Shown here in pieces: positions 1 through 6,616 of a DNA stretch of 47,528 nt. This DNA comes from a virus, in the IMG/VR virus record IMGVR_UViG_3300009370_000048, positions 1-47,528 of that record. One strand, given 5' to 3'. Position 1 is the first letter of the stretch, and each line of letters begins with the position of its first letter. The translations under genes and the position numbers were made by a program. Under the pieces are notes generated by a model. The model saw only the letters and a program-made list of their open reading frames with translations, was not told the origin of the DNA and ran no database searches.

Positions 1-35
1 GCTTTTTGAAAAAATAAATGTAAAGGAAAAACACA

Positions 36-419
36 ATGAAAAACACAAGCGTTTTGGATAGAAAAGAACTTGAAAAGAAAATGGGTGTTAAATTGGAAAA
101 GGTAAAGAAAGATAACACTAAATTATCCTTGAAAGCTCAAATTATGAGAAAGATAAACGAGAAAGTACATGAAACACTATGCAATGAATTTTCCGAGTAC
201 TACAAGGAAATTGAAACCGATGTAATAGTGACAAGCAAAGAAAAAACAACGTTGGAAAGTGTTAAAGGCTATAGATTGTTAATTCCAAAAGAAGATGTAC
301 AAGTAGGAACTGAAAAACACAAAGGTTTTAGTGTTGGAAAGCCTACTTTATATGTGGACGGGATTAACACAAATGATTGTTTATATTTTAAAGAAGTAGG
401 TAACACAAAAACAAAATAA
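36..419 (+). CDS. Hypothetical early protein, 127 aa
   Basis: I do not recognise this protein. It is soluble and lysine-rich, with a charged helical N-terminal half and a more beta-like C-terminal half; it has no membrane segment and no cysteine motif. The ATG follows AAAGGAAAAACACA, a leader repeated almost exactly in front of the gene at 522. A good intrinsic terminator lies just downstream, so this is probably its own transcription unit at the head of the early region. Confidence 0.7.
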   Translation: MKNTSVLDRKELEKKMGVKLEKVKKDNTKLSLKAQIMRKINEKVHETLCNEFSEYYKEIETDVIVTSKEKTTLESVKGYRLLIPKEDVQVGTEKHKGFSVGKPTLYVDGINTNDCLYFKEVGNTKTK

Positions 420-447
420 TCATAATAACATAAAGTAAAAACAAAGA

Positions 448-479
448 CCCTAATCAATTAATTTTGGTTAGGGTTTTTT
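448..479 (+). terminator. Intrinsic terminator after the first gene
   Basis: An 8-bp stem, CCCTAATC (448-455) with GGTTAGGG (466-473), includes one G-T wobble and encloses a 10-base loop. It is followed directly by six T (474-479). It lies 29 bases past the stop codon of the first gene. Confidence 0.85.
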
Positions 480-521
480 GTTATCCTAAACATTTATTGA
501 AAACATAAAGGAAAAACACAA

Positions 522-755
522 ATGAAAATTGAAATTGATAGTAAAAAGTATAAAATAGAAAAAACACAAGATGATGGTGTTATTAGAATTGTAGCAATAC
601 CAAAGAAAAGGAATTGCAAATATTGTACAAAACAATTTGAAAGTATGAATCAGGGAAAATTGTATTGGAAAGATTCAAATGGATATCAGCGAAGCGATTG
701 GTTTTGTAAAGAACATTATAAAACAATTAGAGATTTATTAATAGAAAACAGATAA
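522..755 (+). CDS. Small zinc-ribbon-like protein, 77 aa
   Basis: This small protein has CxxC (NCKYC, about residues 32-35) followed by a C-x2-H pair near residues 61-64 (FCKEH), a plausible four-ligand zinc site. The N-terminal 30 residues look like beta strands. The start is set by the AAAGGAAAAACACAA leader. Function is unknown; such mini zinc ribbons are common among phage early proteins and may bind nucleic acid or a host protein. It sits between a terminator and the first structured RNA candidate. Confidence 0.7.
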   Translation: MKIEIDSKKYKIEKTQDDGVIRIVAIPKKRNCKYCTKQFESMNQGKLYWKDSNGYQRSDWFCKEHYKTIRDLLIENR

Positions 756-779
756 GATTTATGGTGGGCAAGTGTTTTC

Positions 780-805
780 CACTATTGTTGTGATAGTGTT
801 TTTTT
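780..805 (+). terminator. Possible intrinsic terminator nested in the RNA
   Basis: CACTAT (780-785) pairs with ATAGTG (793-798) around a 7-base loop and is followed by seven T (799-805). The stem is short and AT-rich, so it would be weak. It lies inside helix A of the structured RNA candidate, so the two structures may be alternatives or may stack. Confidence 0.45.
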
Positions 806-872
806 GTCCACCAATAATTGAAAAGGAAAAGGAAAAGGAAAAGAATTGTGGGAGCCAATAACTGGTCCAAGT

Positions 873-898
873 AAGAAGCATCTGTGAAGAAGCATCTG
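873..898 (+). repeat. 12-base direct repeat inside the RNA candidate
   Basis: AAGAAGCATCTG occurs at 873-884 and again at 887-898, a 14-base period, in the interior of helix B. No ORF explains it. Confidence 0.7.
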
Positions 899-950
899 AA
901 ATCAGGAATATGTGAGGCTCTCACAGAATTGAAAAGAAAAGGAGAAGTAA

Positions 951-1211
951 ATGAAGAAAACAGACAAAAATATAGAAGCGAGACAGCAGAAGCTAGAATG
1001 GAAATTAATCAATGTGGTTGAATTTTTTATTGATTGGAAGAAAGACTACAAGGGTACAAAAGAGGGCTGGGATTTAGCAGAAGAATTTATTAATTCGTGG
1101 AAGAAGAAAAGCGACACAGGTGGGTTTGCTAATTGGTTCAGAATAAAAAAACAAGATGTTATAGATTTTATTGAAAAGAAAGGAGAAGTAAATGAAGAAA
1201 ACAGCAAGTAA
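951..1211 (+). CDS. Hypothetical early protein, 86 aa
   Basis: A small, tryptophan-rich, highly charged helical protein without recognised motifs. The start follows AAGGAGAAGTAA, an excellent ribosome binding site. Its last codons overlap the start of the next gene by 20 bases, and that junction copies the initiation region of this gene almost exactly (928-963 against 1170-1204). Function unknown. Confidence 0.7.
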   Translation: MKKTDKNIEARQQKLEWKLINVVEFFIDWKKDYKGTKEGWDLAEEFINSWKKKSDTGGFANWFRIKKQDVIDFIEKKGEVNEENSK

Positions 1212-1536
1212 GAAAACTAAAATAGAAAGTATATGTGATTTGGTAGACTGTTATATTGAAAATGAAATATCACAAAATGAATTAACACACAAGTTAATGA
1301 AATTTGTTGATAAGCCAATCATAAGAATATCAGAAATGGAATGGATTGTTCAAGAATGGAAAGATAATCTGTATTTAGAATGTAGAGCAATATGTTTAGA
1401 CGGAACAAGAGATGAGTGGTGTCAGGTAGAGGATTTGACTGATTTTACTGTTGGTGAATACAATTCATTGGTAGAAGAACTACATAAGCATTATCCTGAT
1501 TATCCAATTGAATATCTTGAAGGGAGGTTTGTGTAA
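1192..1536 (+). CDS. Hypothetical early protein, 114 aa
   Basis: Acidic soluble protein rich in Trp, Glu and Tyr, with no recognised domain. Its ribosome binding site (AAAGGAGAAG) lies within the end of the preceding gene, and its stop overlaps the next start by one base, so translation is probably coupled along this run. Function unknown. Confidence 0.7.
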   Translation: MKKTASKKTKIESICDLVDCYIENEISQNELTHKLMKFVDKPIIRISEMEWIVQEWKDNLYLECRAICLDGTRDEWCQVEDLTDFTVGEYNSLVEELHKHYPDYPIEYLEGRFV

Positions 1537-1739
1537 TGAAAAAATGCAAAGTATATCTTGAAAATAAAGCTGGAATGGTGCATGGTATAGAAATATGGGA
1601 TTATAAAGACAGATATCATGCTGTAGGTAAGGCTGTATTATCATTCCCTCATTTATTTTGTAGGGTTAAAGCAATTAAAGAAAACAATGAAACAGAAAAT
1701 TTGGAGTATATACATAATGCAAACAAGGAGAGCAAATGA
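1536..1739 (+). CDS. Hypothetical early protein, 67 aa
   Basis: Small protein beginning MKKCKVYLE with a predicted beta-alpha-beta character. It starts on the stop codon of its neighbour (TAATG) after GGGAGG, and ends in an ATGA overlap with the next gene. No recognised motif. Confidence 0.65.
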   Translation: MKKCKVYLENKAGMVHGIEIWDYKDRYHAVGKAVLSFPHLFCRVKAIKENNETENLEYIHNANKESK

Positions 1740-1939
1740 AAGAAAAACAAGTAAAGCTAAATGCAAATGGAATAGTTGCAGACAGAGATACAATTCCAGA
1801 GGCATTAGAATATTTTAACAAAATGTTAGAAACAGTACAAGATAATAGTTCAAAAATGGCTGTTCATACAGGATTTAATGTATTTTGGAACACACTAGCA
1901 AACAATTACAGAATATATAAAAGAGAGGAAATCAAATGA
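1736..1939 (+). CDS. Hypothetical early protein, 67 aa
   Basis: Short helical protein with the run DRDTIPEALEYFNKML near residues 16-31, which suggests an amphipathic helical core. AAGGAG precedes the start, and it shares four-base ATGA overlaps with both neighbours. Function unknown. Confidence 0.65.
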   Translation: MKEKQVKLNANGIVADRDTIPEALEYFNKMLETVQDNSSKMAVHTGFNVFWNTLANNYRIYKREEIK

Positions 1940-2325
1940 GTGATATGAATATAATAAACAGAAGAATAGAGATATCAGATGAGTTGATTGAACACCTGTT
2001 ATGTGGAGCATTTGAAGGAGGTATAACATATTGGGCAAACAATGTAAGCTGTCACGATAGTGAAGATATGAAAAAGGTTGGTGGCTGGAAACACGAATAT
2101 CTTACAAAAACAAAGAAAAAAGATGCAAAGTTGATTATACACGGAACAGATGGTGGAGAGGTTGCAATGTCAAAGAAATCAATCATTGATGCATTACAGA
2201 AAATGGACGACCCAAAAAATGGCTGTACAAAAGCACTTGGAAGAATATTAGATGAAACATATGATGCAGATGATTGTGATATAGTTGTACAGATGGCGTG
2301 TTTTGGGGAGGTTGTGTATGGATAG
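1936..2325 (+). CDS. Conserved phage protein, 129 aa
   Basis: The pattern, ISDELIEHLLCGAFEGG at the N-terminus and a C-terminal D-x-x-x-x-x-VVQMACFGEVVYG, is one I associate with a widespread phage hypothetical family. No catalytic motif is evident. The start overlaps the previous stop (ATGA) after GAGAGG, and the end overlaps the next gene by 8 bases. The family resemblance is from memory and was not searched. Confidence 0.7.
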   Translation: MSDMNIINRRIEISDELIEHLLCGAFEGGITYWANNVSCHDSEDMKKVGGWKHEYLTKTKKKDAKLIIHGTDGGEVAMSKKSIIDALQKMDDPKNGCTKALGRILDETYDADDCDIVVQMACFGEVVYG

Positions 2326-2548
2326 AGAATATTATGAGAGTTTTGAATGGTTTTGGGACAAAATAACATACAACTGTAGAAGTTGCAAGAAAGAAACAGA
2401 CCATAAGATTGAATTTGAAAGATGTGATGCTTATGGGATATATACTGGATTATATTGTGATGATTGCTATGAAAATGATTATCCATACAAAAAACACAGA
2501 TACCACGATGAAGCATACTGTGGTGAAAGATTAGAGGAGGATTACTAA
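2318..2548 (+). CDS. Zinc-ribbon protein, 76 aa
   Basis: Two cysteine pairs, CRSC near residues 19-22 and CDDC near residues 47-50, form a classic zinc ribbon, and the tail is rich in Tyr, His and Glu. The start is taken at MDREYYESF because GGGGAGG lies just upstream; an upstream in-frame ATG has no such site. One of a series of small zinc-binding early proteins; role unknown. Confidence 0.7.
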   Translation: MDREYYESFEWFWDKITYNCRSCKKETDHKIEFERCDAYGIYTGLYCDDCYENDYPYKKHRYHDEAYCGERLEEDY

Positions 2549-2549
2549 A

Positions 2550-2702
2550 ATGGATAAGGGATTAGAGAGAATGGCTGTAGGCTTGATTATAAACAGTGTA
2601 ACAAGACTACTGCACGAAGATAAACATAAATTTGTAAGCATAGAGAGGCCTGATGGGGTTATTGAAATGCTGTTTATACCAAAGGAGAAAACAGATGTTT
2701 AA
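2550..2702 (+). CDS. Hypothetical early protein, 50 aa
   Basis: Starts after AGAGGAGG with a 9-base spacing and ends KEKTDV. It is mostly helical with a short hydrophobic stretch (AVGLII). Its last eight bases overlap the start of the next gene, and that junction is repeated exactly at 2834-2859. Function unknown. Confidence 0.65.
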   Translation: MDKGLERMAVGLIINSVTRLLHEDKHKFVSIERPDGVIEMLFIPKEKTDV

Positions 2703-2856
2703 AGACGATGCATTTGTAGACAGAATAATGAAATTTGAAATCTATGACAGAGTACAGACATTTGAACTGATGTTGGCTATGTTCATTGTATGTGGTGTAG
2801 CAGTAATAGTTATAGATATAATAGATGAGATAACAAAGGAGAAAACAGATGTTTAA
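2695..2856 (+). CDS. Single-pass membrane protein, 53 aa
   Basis: Begins MFKDD and has one strong hydrophobic segment (about residues 25-42, MLAMFIVCGVAVIVIDII), so it is probably a small inner-membrane protein. The start is placed at the ATG after AAAGGAG; a longer version would overlap further with no binding site. Like its upstream neighbour it ends KEKTDV. Function unknown. Confidence 0.65.
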   Translation: MFKDDAFVDRIMKFEIYDRVQTFELMLAMFIVCGVAVIVIDIIDEITKEKTDV

Positions 2857-3025
2857 AGAAGATTGGGGCAACTGTCCAAGATGTAAAAAAGAAATAGAAA
2901 CATTTCCAGCATTATCAAGAAGGGATAATAGAACAGATATATGCTCGGATTGTGGAGAAGTTGAAGCACTTGAAGATTATTATGGAGAAAGGTGGACTGA
3001 TAAAATATATTGGGAGGAGAAATAG
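2849..3025 (+). CDS. Zinc-ribbon protein, 58 aa
   Basis: CPRC near residues 9-12 and CSDC near residues 35-38 give a four-cysteine zinc ribbon, followed by an acidic, tyrosine-rich tail. The start MFKED lies in the second copy of a 26-base junction repeat. The stop TAG abuts the next ATG directly. Function unknown. Confidence 0.65.
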   Translation: MFKEDWGNCPRCKKEIETFPALSRRDNRTDICSDCGEVEALEDYYGERWTDKIYWEEK

Positions 3026-3289
3026 ATGAGTTACGAAACAAATCAATACGAAATAAGAGAACTGATAATACTGAACTTTATTGAATGGTATGCATCAGAG
3101 GAAGAAGATAGAGAGCCTTTAAGACAATCTATGCAACTATACTTACAGCAAGAAATATGGATTGAATTAGAAGGTATGGAATTAAAACAGATAGGTCAAT
3201 TTATTAATCTTAAAGATGATGGTGTTGCTGATGGATTAGAGTTAGATTCAGAAACAAATTATCTAAACAATAAGGAGAAAAATAAATGA
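3026..3289 (+). CDS. Hypothetical early protein, 87 aa
   Basis: Acidic, mostly helical protein with aromatic residues and no recognised domain. GGGAGGAG precedes the ATG, which follows the previous stop with no gap. It ends in an ATGA overlap with the next gene. Confidence 0.7.
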   Translation: MSYETNQYEIRELIILNFIEWYASEEEDREPLRQSMQLYLQQEIWIELEGMELKQIGQFINLKDDGVADGLELDSETNYLNNKEKNK

Positions 3290-3576
3290 AGATAATAATA
3301 ACAACAATAGGAATAATATTTATTCAGTCAACAGATATATATGATTCACACACGAGACAGGATAGATTTTCACAAACAATGACATATATAAGACAGGAAG
3401 ATATTGTTTCTATAAAAGCAGACAAATACATAAAAGGTGGAGAGTTTCAGTTTCATATGACAAACACAATGACAGATAGTGTTGGTGTTAAGCCAGTTGT
3501 AGTTAACTGTTATACAGATAAAGAATATGAAGAAACATTCAGACTGTTACTTAAACACTTGGAGAAAATGAAATGA
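3286..3576 (+). CDS. Hypothetical early protein, 96 aa
   Basis: The N-terminus, MKIIITTIGIIFI, is hydrophobic but short and looks more like a buried beta strand than a membrane span. The rest alternates strands with a C-terminal helix. Ribosome binding site AAGGAG. No recognised family. Confidence 0.65.
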   Translation: MKIIITTIGIIFIQSTDIYDSHTRQDRFSQTMTYIRQEDIVSIKADKYIKGGEFQFHMTNTMTDSVGVKPVVVNCYTDKEYEETFRLLLKHLEKMK

Positions 3577-3713
3577 AGTGGACTGATAAAAGAGTAAAGG
3601 AATTTATAAAGATAGCAACATCAGGTTCTTGGGGCGATTACAGTGGTTGCATCAGTCTTGATTCAAAGATGAAGAAATTCAAAAAAATAAAAGGAGGAAG
3701 AAATGGAAGTTAA
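3573..3713 (+). CDS. Hypothetical small basic protein, 46 aa
   Basis: Lysine-rich protein with one aromatic Gly/Ser patch (SGSWGDYSG). It starts in an ATGA overlap with the previous gene (GGAGAAAATGAA upstream) and overlaps the next by 11 bases. Real but uncharacterised; the overlap pattern fits the surrounding coupled genes. Confidence 0.5.
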   Translation: MKWTDKRVKEFIKIATSGSWGDYSGCISLDSKMKKFKKIKGGRNGS

Positions 3714-4041
3714 AGAAAAAGACTATCAGTTAAGTGATTTAGTCATTGATGCCTGTGCTATATTTGATGAAGAAGCAGAGCATTATGATGAACACGATGA
3801 TGCTGTGCATGAAATTGCAGACGGAGCTATTCCTATATACTATTGGGACATTGCTCAATATGCAGCGTACAACCATTGGTTAATGACAGAGGTTCCAGAA
3901 ATAAATTCTAAAGGAACTGCACATGACCAAATACAAGCAAACATATATCAATATGTTGTTGAGGGACTGTATGAGCACATAGAAGAAAGAAGAAAAGAAA
4001 TAGACAGAAAAAACAAACAAATAATAAATAAGGAGAAGTAA
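3703..4041 (+). CDS. Hypothetical acidic protein, 112 aa
   Basis: Strongly acidic and rich in His and Tyr, with a long charged C-terminal helix (EHIEERRKEIDRKNKQ). A very strong ribosome binding site, AAAGGAGG, precedes it. The acidic N-terminal half could be a DNA-mimic-like surface, but that is speculation. No recognised family. Confidence 0.7.
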   Translation: MEVKEKDYQLSDLVIDACAIFDEEAEHYDEHDDAVHEIADGAIPIYYWDIAQYAAYNHWLMTEVPEINSKGTAHDQIQANIYQYVVEGLYEHIEERRKEIDRKNKQIINKEK

Positions 4042-4042
4042 A

Positions 4043-4315
4043 ATGCAAAACGTAAACATAATAACAATAGAGAAAAATATACCGATACCACCAGTGGTTT
4101 GGGAGAGAGCAAATCCAGAGAAATATAATTTTATACATTCTATGGAAGTGGGTGATAGTTTCAAAGTAAATGGAAACACACCTAATTTTTTTCCAACTAC
4201 TGTAAGGTCTCACATATATGGAATCAATAGCAAGGGTAAAAAACAGTTCACTATTAGAACATTAGAAGGCTGTTCACAAAATCCTACAGCAATAAGAGTT
4301 TGGAGGATAAAATAA
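4043..4315 (+). CDS. Hypothetical early protein, 90 aa
   Basis: Begins after AAGGAGAAGTAAA. Contains IPIPPVVWERANPEKY and then a basic beta-rich half ending in a short Trp-Arg motif. It may be a small nucleic-acid-binding fold, but there is no diagnostic motif. It ends TAATG, coupled to the next gene. Confidence 0.65.
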   Translation: MQNVNIITIEKNIPIPPVVWERANPEKYNFIHSMEVGDSFKVNGNTPNFFPTTVRSHIYGINSKGKKQFTIRTLEGCSQNPTAIRVWRIK

Positions 4316-4488
4316 TGAGAAGAAGAATAAACATAAAAACAGCAACACTTGATGAACTTGAAGAAGAGTGTATGGAACTTATGGGAACACCATATGGACA
4401 CAACATGATTGGGATAATCTGTAATGTGGTGGAAGATAGATTCGGCAAAGAAGATGCTGAAAGACTATTTAACTTTTATCAAATATAA
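4315..4488 (+). CDS. Hypothetical early protein, 57 aa
   Basis: Starts MRRRINIK on the stop codon of the upstream gene (TAATG), with TTGGAGGA just before. Acidic and helical after a basic first strand. No recognised family. Confidence 0.65.
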   Translation: MRRRINIKTATLDELEEECMELMGTPYGHNMIGIICNVVEDRFGKEDAERLFNFYQI

Positions 4489-4499
4489 GGAGAAATAAA

Positions 4500-5162
4500 A
4501 TGGGAATGGATGTACACGGATTAAATCCGAAACAAAACAAAACTCTTGAAGAGTTTCCTATATTGAAGAAGTACAAGGAAATGGATTTCAAGGAAAGATG
4601 GAAGAAGTTAGACTCTGATGATACGCTTCAAAAAATGTATTGGAAGGAACAGACAGATTGGGAAGAAGCAAATCCTGGAGTATATTTCAGAAACAATGTG
4701 TGGTGGTGGAGGCCTCTATGGAACTACTGTTGGTATATAGCTGAAGAGCTACTTGAAAGAAACCTTCGAGTAAAAGAATATGGGACAGATGAGGATGGTG
4801 ATACTGACTTTGAGAAATATGAATGGAAACCTGCAATATACGATGAGGGACACGGAAATAGCGGAGTGGGTTTAGATGCAGAACACGCAAAGGAGCTTGG
4901 AGAAATGCTTATGGCTACTGTCGCAGATGGTTCTGCTCTTCAATATCAAGCAGATTATATGCAAATGCTTGAGGACATGCCACTTGAAACCTGTACATAT
5001 TGCAATGGGAATAATAGAGGACACAACAAAATGAAAGATTGTAATGTGTGTGGAGGAACAGGCAAGGTAAAGAACTTCAATACACAATATCCGTTTGATG
5101 TAGATAATGTTGAAGAGTTCGCTAAATTCTGTATTGAAAGCGGAGGATTTGAAATATGCTAA
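4500..5162 (+). CDS. Conserved phage protein with DnaJ-like zinc finger, 220 aa
   Basis: The N-terminal MGMDVHGLNPK and the aromatic block VYFRNNVWWWRPLWNYCW (about residues 61-78) match a conserved phage hypothetical type I have seen often. Near residues 164-184 it has CTYCNG and, 10 residues later, CNVCGG: half of a DnaJ-type cysteine-rich zinc finger. A DnaJ-like finger suggests protein or RNA contact, but no J domain is present. Ribosome binding site AAGGAGAAATAAAA. Function unknown. Confidence 0.75.
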   Translation: MGMDVHGLNPKQNKTLEEFPILKKYKEMDFKERWKKLDSDDTLQKMYWKEQTDWEEANPGVYFRNNVWWWRPLWNYCWYIAEELLERNLRVKEYGTDEDGDTDFEKYEWKPAIYDEGHGNSGVGLDAEHAKELGEMLMATVADGSALQYQADYMQMLEDMPLETCTYCNGNNRGHNKMKDCNVCGGTGKVKNFNTQYPFDVDNVEEFAKFCIESGGFEIC

Positions 5163-5458
5163 CAACTAAAAAGATGATGGCCGACCTTAACAGACTAACA
5201 GATGGAGATAAATTTGTTTGTGATGTTTGTGGGTCTGATAAAATAACAGAGAAAGTATGGGTAGATGTGAATAATTATATCGTACTTAACGGAGAAACAT
5301 ATTGCAAGTTTGACACAGAGGTTAACGATGAATCGTTTTGGTGTGGAGACTGTTATGATTTAGCACTACCAACAACAATAAAAGAATATAAGGAGAGAGA
5401 AGATGCCGAACAGAAAAGCGAAAGAACGAAAGATGGCGAGAAAAAGAAAGAATCTTGA
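5156..5458 (+). CDS. Zinc-ribbon protein, 100 aa
   Basis: CDVC near residues 22-25 and CGDC near residues 63-66 form a zinc ribbon; the last 30 residues are a highly charged Lys/Glu tail. It overlaps the previous gene by 7 bases and the next by about 56 bases. Function unknown. Confidence 0.7.
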   Translation: MLTTKKMMADLNRLTDGDKFVCDVCGSDKITEKVWVDVNNYIVLNGETYCKFDTEVNDESFWCGDCYDLALPTTIKEYKEREDAEQKSERTKDGEKKKES

Positions 5459-5516
5459 AATAAAAAGATGGAAACGACAACAGAAGAAACTGAAAAAGGA
5501 GAAAAATGATAAATAA
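5403..5516 (+). CDS. Tiny Arg/Lys-rich protein, 37 aa
   Basis: Begins MPNRKAKERKMARKRKN and is almost entirely basic, like tiny conserved phage proteins thought to bind nucleic acid. It lies in another frame across the end of the upstream zinc-ribbon gene, after AAGGAGAGAAG. Overlap with both neighbours lowers confidence, but start, spacing and composition fit. Confidence 0.5.
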   Translation: MPNRKAKERKMARKRKNLEIKRWKRQQKKLKKEKNDK

Positions 5517-5667
5517 AGTAAACAAAAAGGATGTTATGGATGCAATAGATTATTTTTTTGTAGAGGGTTTTATTGATGAATTAACAACAGATAAAAAATA
5601 CTACACAAAAGTATTACTAAACAAAGTAGCAAACGATTATAAGATTAAATTAGAATGGGAGGAGTAA
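5506..5667 (+). CDS. Hypothetical early protein, 53 aa
   Basis: Starts after AAAAAGGAGAAAA. Helical, with a Phe-rich centre (YFFVEGFIDEL). It ends TAATG, coupled to the next gene. No known family. Confidence 0.6.
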   Translation: MINKVNKKDVMDAIDYFFVEGFIDELTTDKKYYTKVLLNKVANDYKIKLEWEE

Positions 5668-5816
5668 TGAAATACAGAGATATTGAAACAATAATAAGTA
5701 TTCTCTCTACAACAGAAGGGTTGGGAGAAGCAGAATTTCGGAAATATAAAAAACTGATACTTGATTTAGTCAGGCTATCAGGATATTATATGGAAGAAAA
5801 AACAAGGGAGGCATAA
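5667..5816 (+). CDS. Hypothetical early protein, 49 aa
   Basis: Translationally coupled through TAATG after GGGAGGAG. Two predicted helices separated by a Gly-rich turn. Followed with no gap by the next ATG. Function unknown. Confidence 0.55.
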   Translation: MKYRDIETIISILSTTEGLGEAEFRKYKKLILDLVRLSGYYMEEKTREA

Positions 5817-5885
5817 ATGGAGTGGGTTGTTTTCCTAGCAGTAATATTATTCGGAGTATTACTTGATATAATTTTTAAAAGATAA
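5817..5885 (+). CDS. Tiny membrane peptide, 22 aa
   Basis: MEWVVFLAVILFGVLLDIIF followed by Lys-Arg is essentially one transmembrane helix with a positive tail. AGGGAGGC precedes the ATG with good spacing and the ORF fills the gap exactly. Its size invites caution; it could be a membrane-active early peptide. Confidence 0.45.
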   Translation: MEWVVFLAVILFGVLLDIIFKR

Positions 5886-5895
5886 GGAGAGTAAA

Positions 5896-6219
5896 ATGAA
5901 CAAAAAAAGTGTAGTATGGCCAGTAGTCTCATTAATTATCATATGGGCATCAATAAATACTCATATGATTTTAGAGGCTGATAAAGATAGTAAAAAAATA
6001 ACAGAAAAAAACAAAGAGACTGAAATTCTCATGAAAAATATGGTACATGAGATTAAAAGAGAATATAGGAAATCAAAGAATCTTTTAGTAAATTCTCAAA
6101 AATGTAAAGATACAGACTTTGACAGAATCTTTAGAGAGCAAAGAAACATCAAGGGAAGTGGAAAAACATTTCTGTTTAACGGAAAGAAATACACAACTGA
6201 TTATTTGGAGGAAAAATAA
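5896..6219 (+). CDS. Membrane-anchored coiled-coil protein, 107 aa
   Basis: N-terminal hydrophobic segment (about residues 7-25) followed by a Lys/Glu-rich helical region. The topology is a single anchor with a charged domain behind it. AAGGAG ribosome binding site. It resembles phage spanin or Rz-like topology only superficially and lies in the early region, so no lysis role is assigned. Confidence 0.65.
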   Translation: MNKKSVVWPVVSLIIIWASINTHMILEADKDSKKITEKNKETEILMKNMVHEIKREYRKSKNLLVNSQKCKDTDFDRIFREQRNIKGSGKTFLFNGKKYTTDYLEEK

Positions 6220-6221
6220 TA

Positions 6222-6365
6222 ATGTTGAAAAGTACGGCTAAAATCGTTAAATTGCTGAAAGGGTTACCAAAGTATAGGGTAATCAATAATAATCGATTTA
6301 TGAGGCAATTAAACGCTAAAATAAGGGAGTTTAAAAATGGACGACTTGATAAAAGTTCTGATTGA
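6222..6365 (+). CDS. Hypothetical basic protein, 47 aa
   Basis: Basic small protein (MLKSTAKIVKLLKG start) beginning two bases after the previous stop, with GGAGG upstream. It overlaps the next gene by 29 bases. Possibly nucleic-acid or membrane binding; no family recognised. Confidence 0.5.
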   Translation: MLKSTAKIVKLLKGLPKYRVINNNRFMRQLNAKIREFKNGRLDKSSD

Positions 6366-6480
6366 GCAAGATACAAGGGAAATTTCATCTGTTTATATCA
6401 GAGAGATTGCTCTGTTAATGGAAGAAGTAGAATCACTGAAAATAAGAATAAAGGAACTTGAAAATGGCAAAACTAATTAA
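6337..6480 (+). CDS. Small coiled-coil protein, 47 aa
   Basis: The C-terminal half has heptad-like spacing (MEEVESLKIRIKELEN). AGGGAG precedes the start. Overlaps both neighbours by less than 30 bases. Function unknown. Confidence 0.5.
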   Translation: MDDLIKVLIEQDTREISSVYIREIALLMEEVESLKIRIKELENGKTN

Positions 6481-6616
6481 AGACATTGAAGAGTGTTTTA
6501 ATATTCTGAAAGATGTGAGACGAGTGTTCAGCAACTTGAGTGGAGACTCTGTTGTTGAGCGCTCTGAAATGCACAGAATATGTATGAGGATTGATAAACT
6601 AATTGAGGAAAAATAA
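6464..6616 (+). CDS. Small helical protein, 50 aa
   Basis: Begins MAKLIKDIEECFNIL after an AAGGAAC site within the previous gene. Two amphipathic helices, no motif. The stop abuts the next ATG. Confidence 0.5.
   Translation: MAKLIKDIEECFNILKDVRRVFSNLSGDSVVERSEMHRICMRIDKLIEEK

Larger units (their letters stand above)
762..926 (+). ncRNA. Structured RNA candidate, copy 1
   Basis: This 195-base gap between genes can form two long helices. Helix A pairs TGGTGGGCAA (762-771) with TTGTCCACCA (804-813); an inner hairpin (780-785 with 793-798) lies inside it. Helix B pairs TGTGGGAGCC (847-856) with GGCTCTCACA (916-925). Both contain G-T pairs (768/807 and 851/921) that are stable only as plus-strand RNA. 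The same two helices recur at 9099-9233 with compensatory changes. A purine tract of repeated AAAAGG lies between the helices. It could be a separate RNA or a cis-acting leader of the gene at 951. No named RNA family is recognised. Confidence 0.6.

Noticed and set aside
873-898. CRISPR repeat
   Set aside because: Only two 12-base units with a 2-base gap; no spacers and no cas genes (the Cas4-like nuclease sits with phage recombination genes).
727-924. Minus-strand 65-aa ORF
   Set aside because: Antisense over a structured gap; no initiation site and hydrophobic low-complexity product.
5896-6219. Rz-like spanin
   Set aside because: Topology is similar, but it lies in the early region, without a partner lipoprotein or lysis genes.
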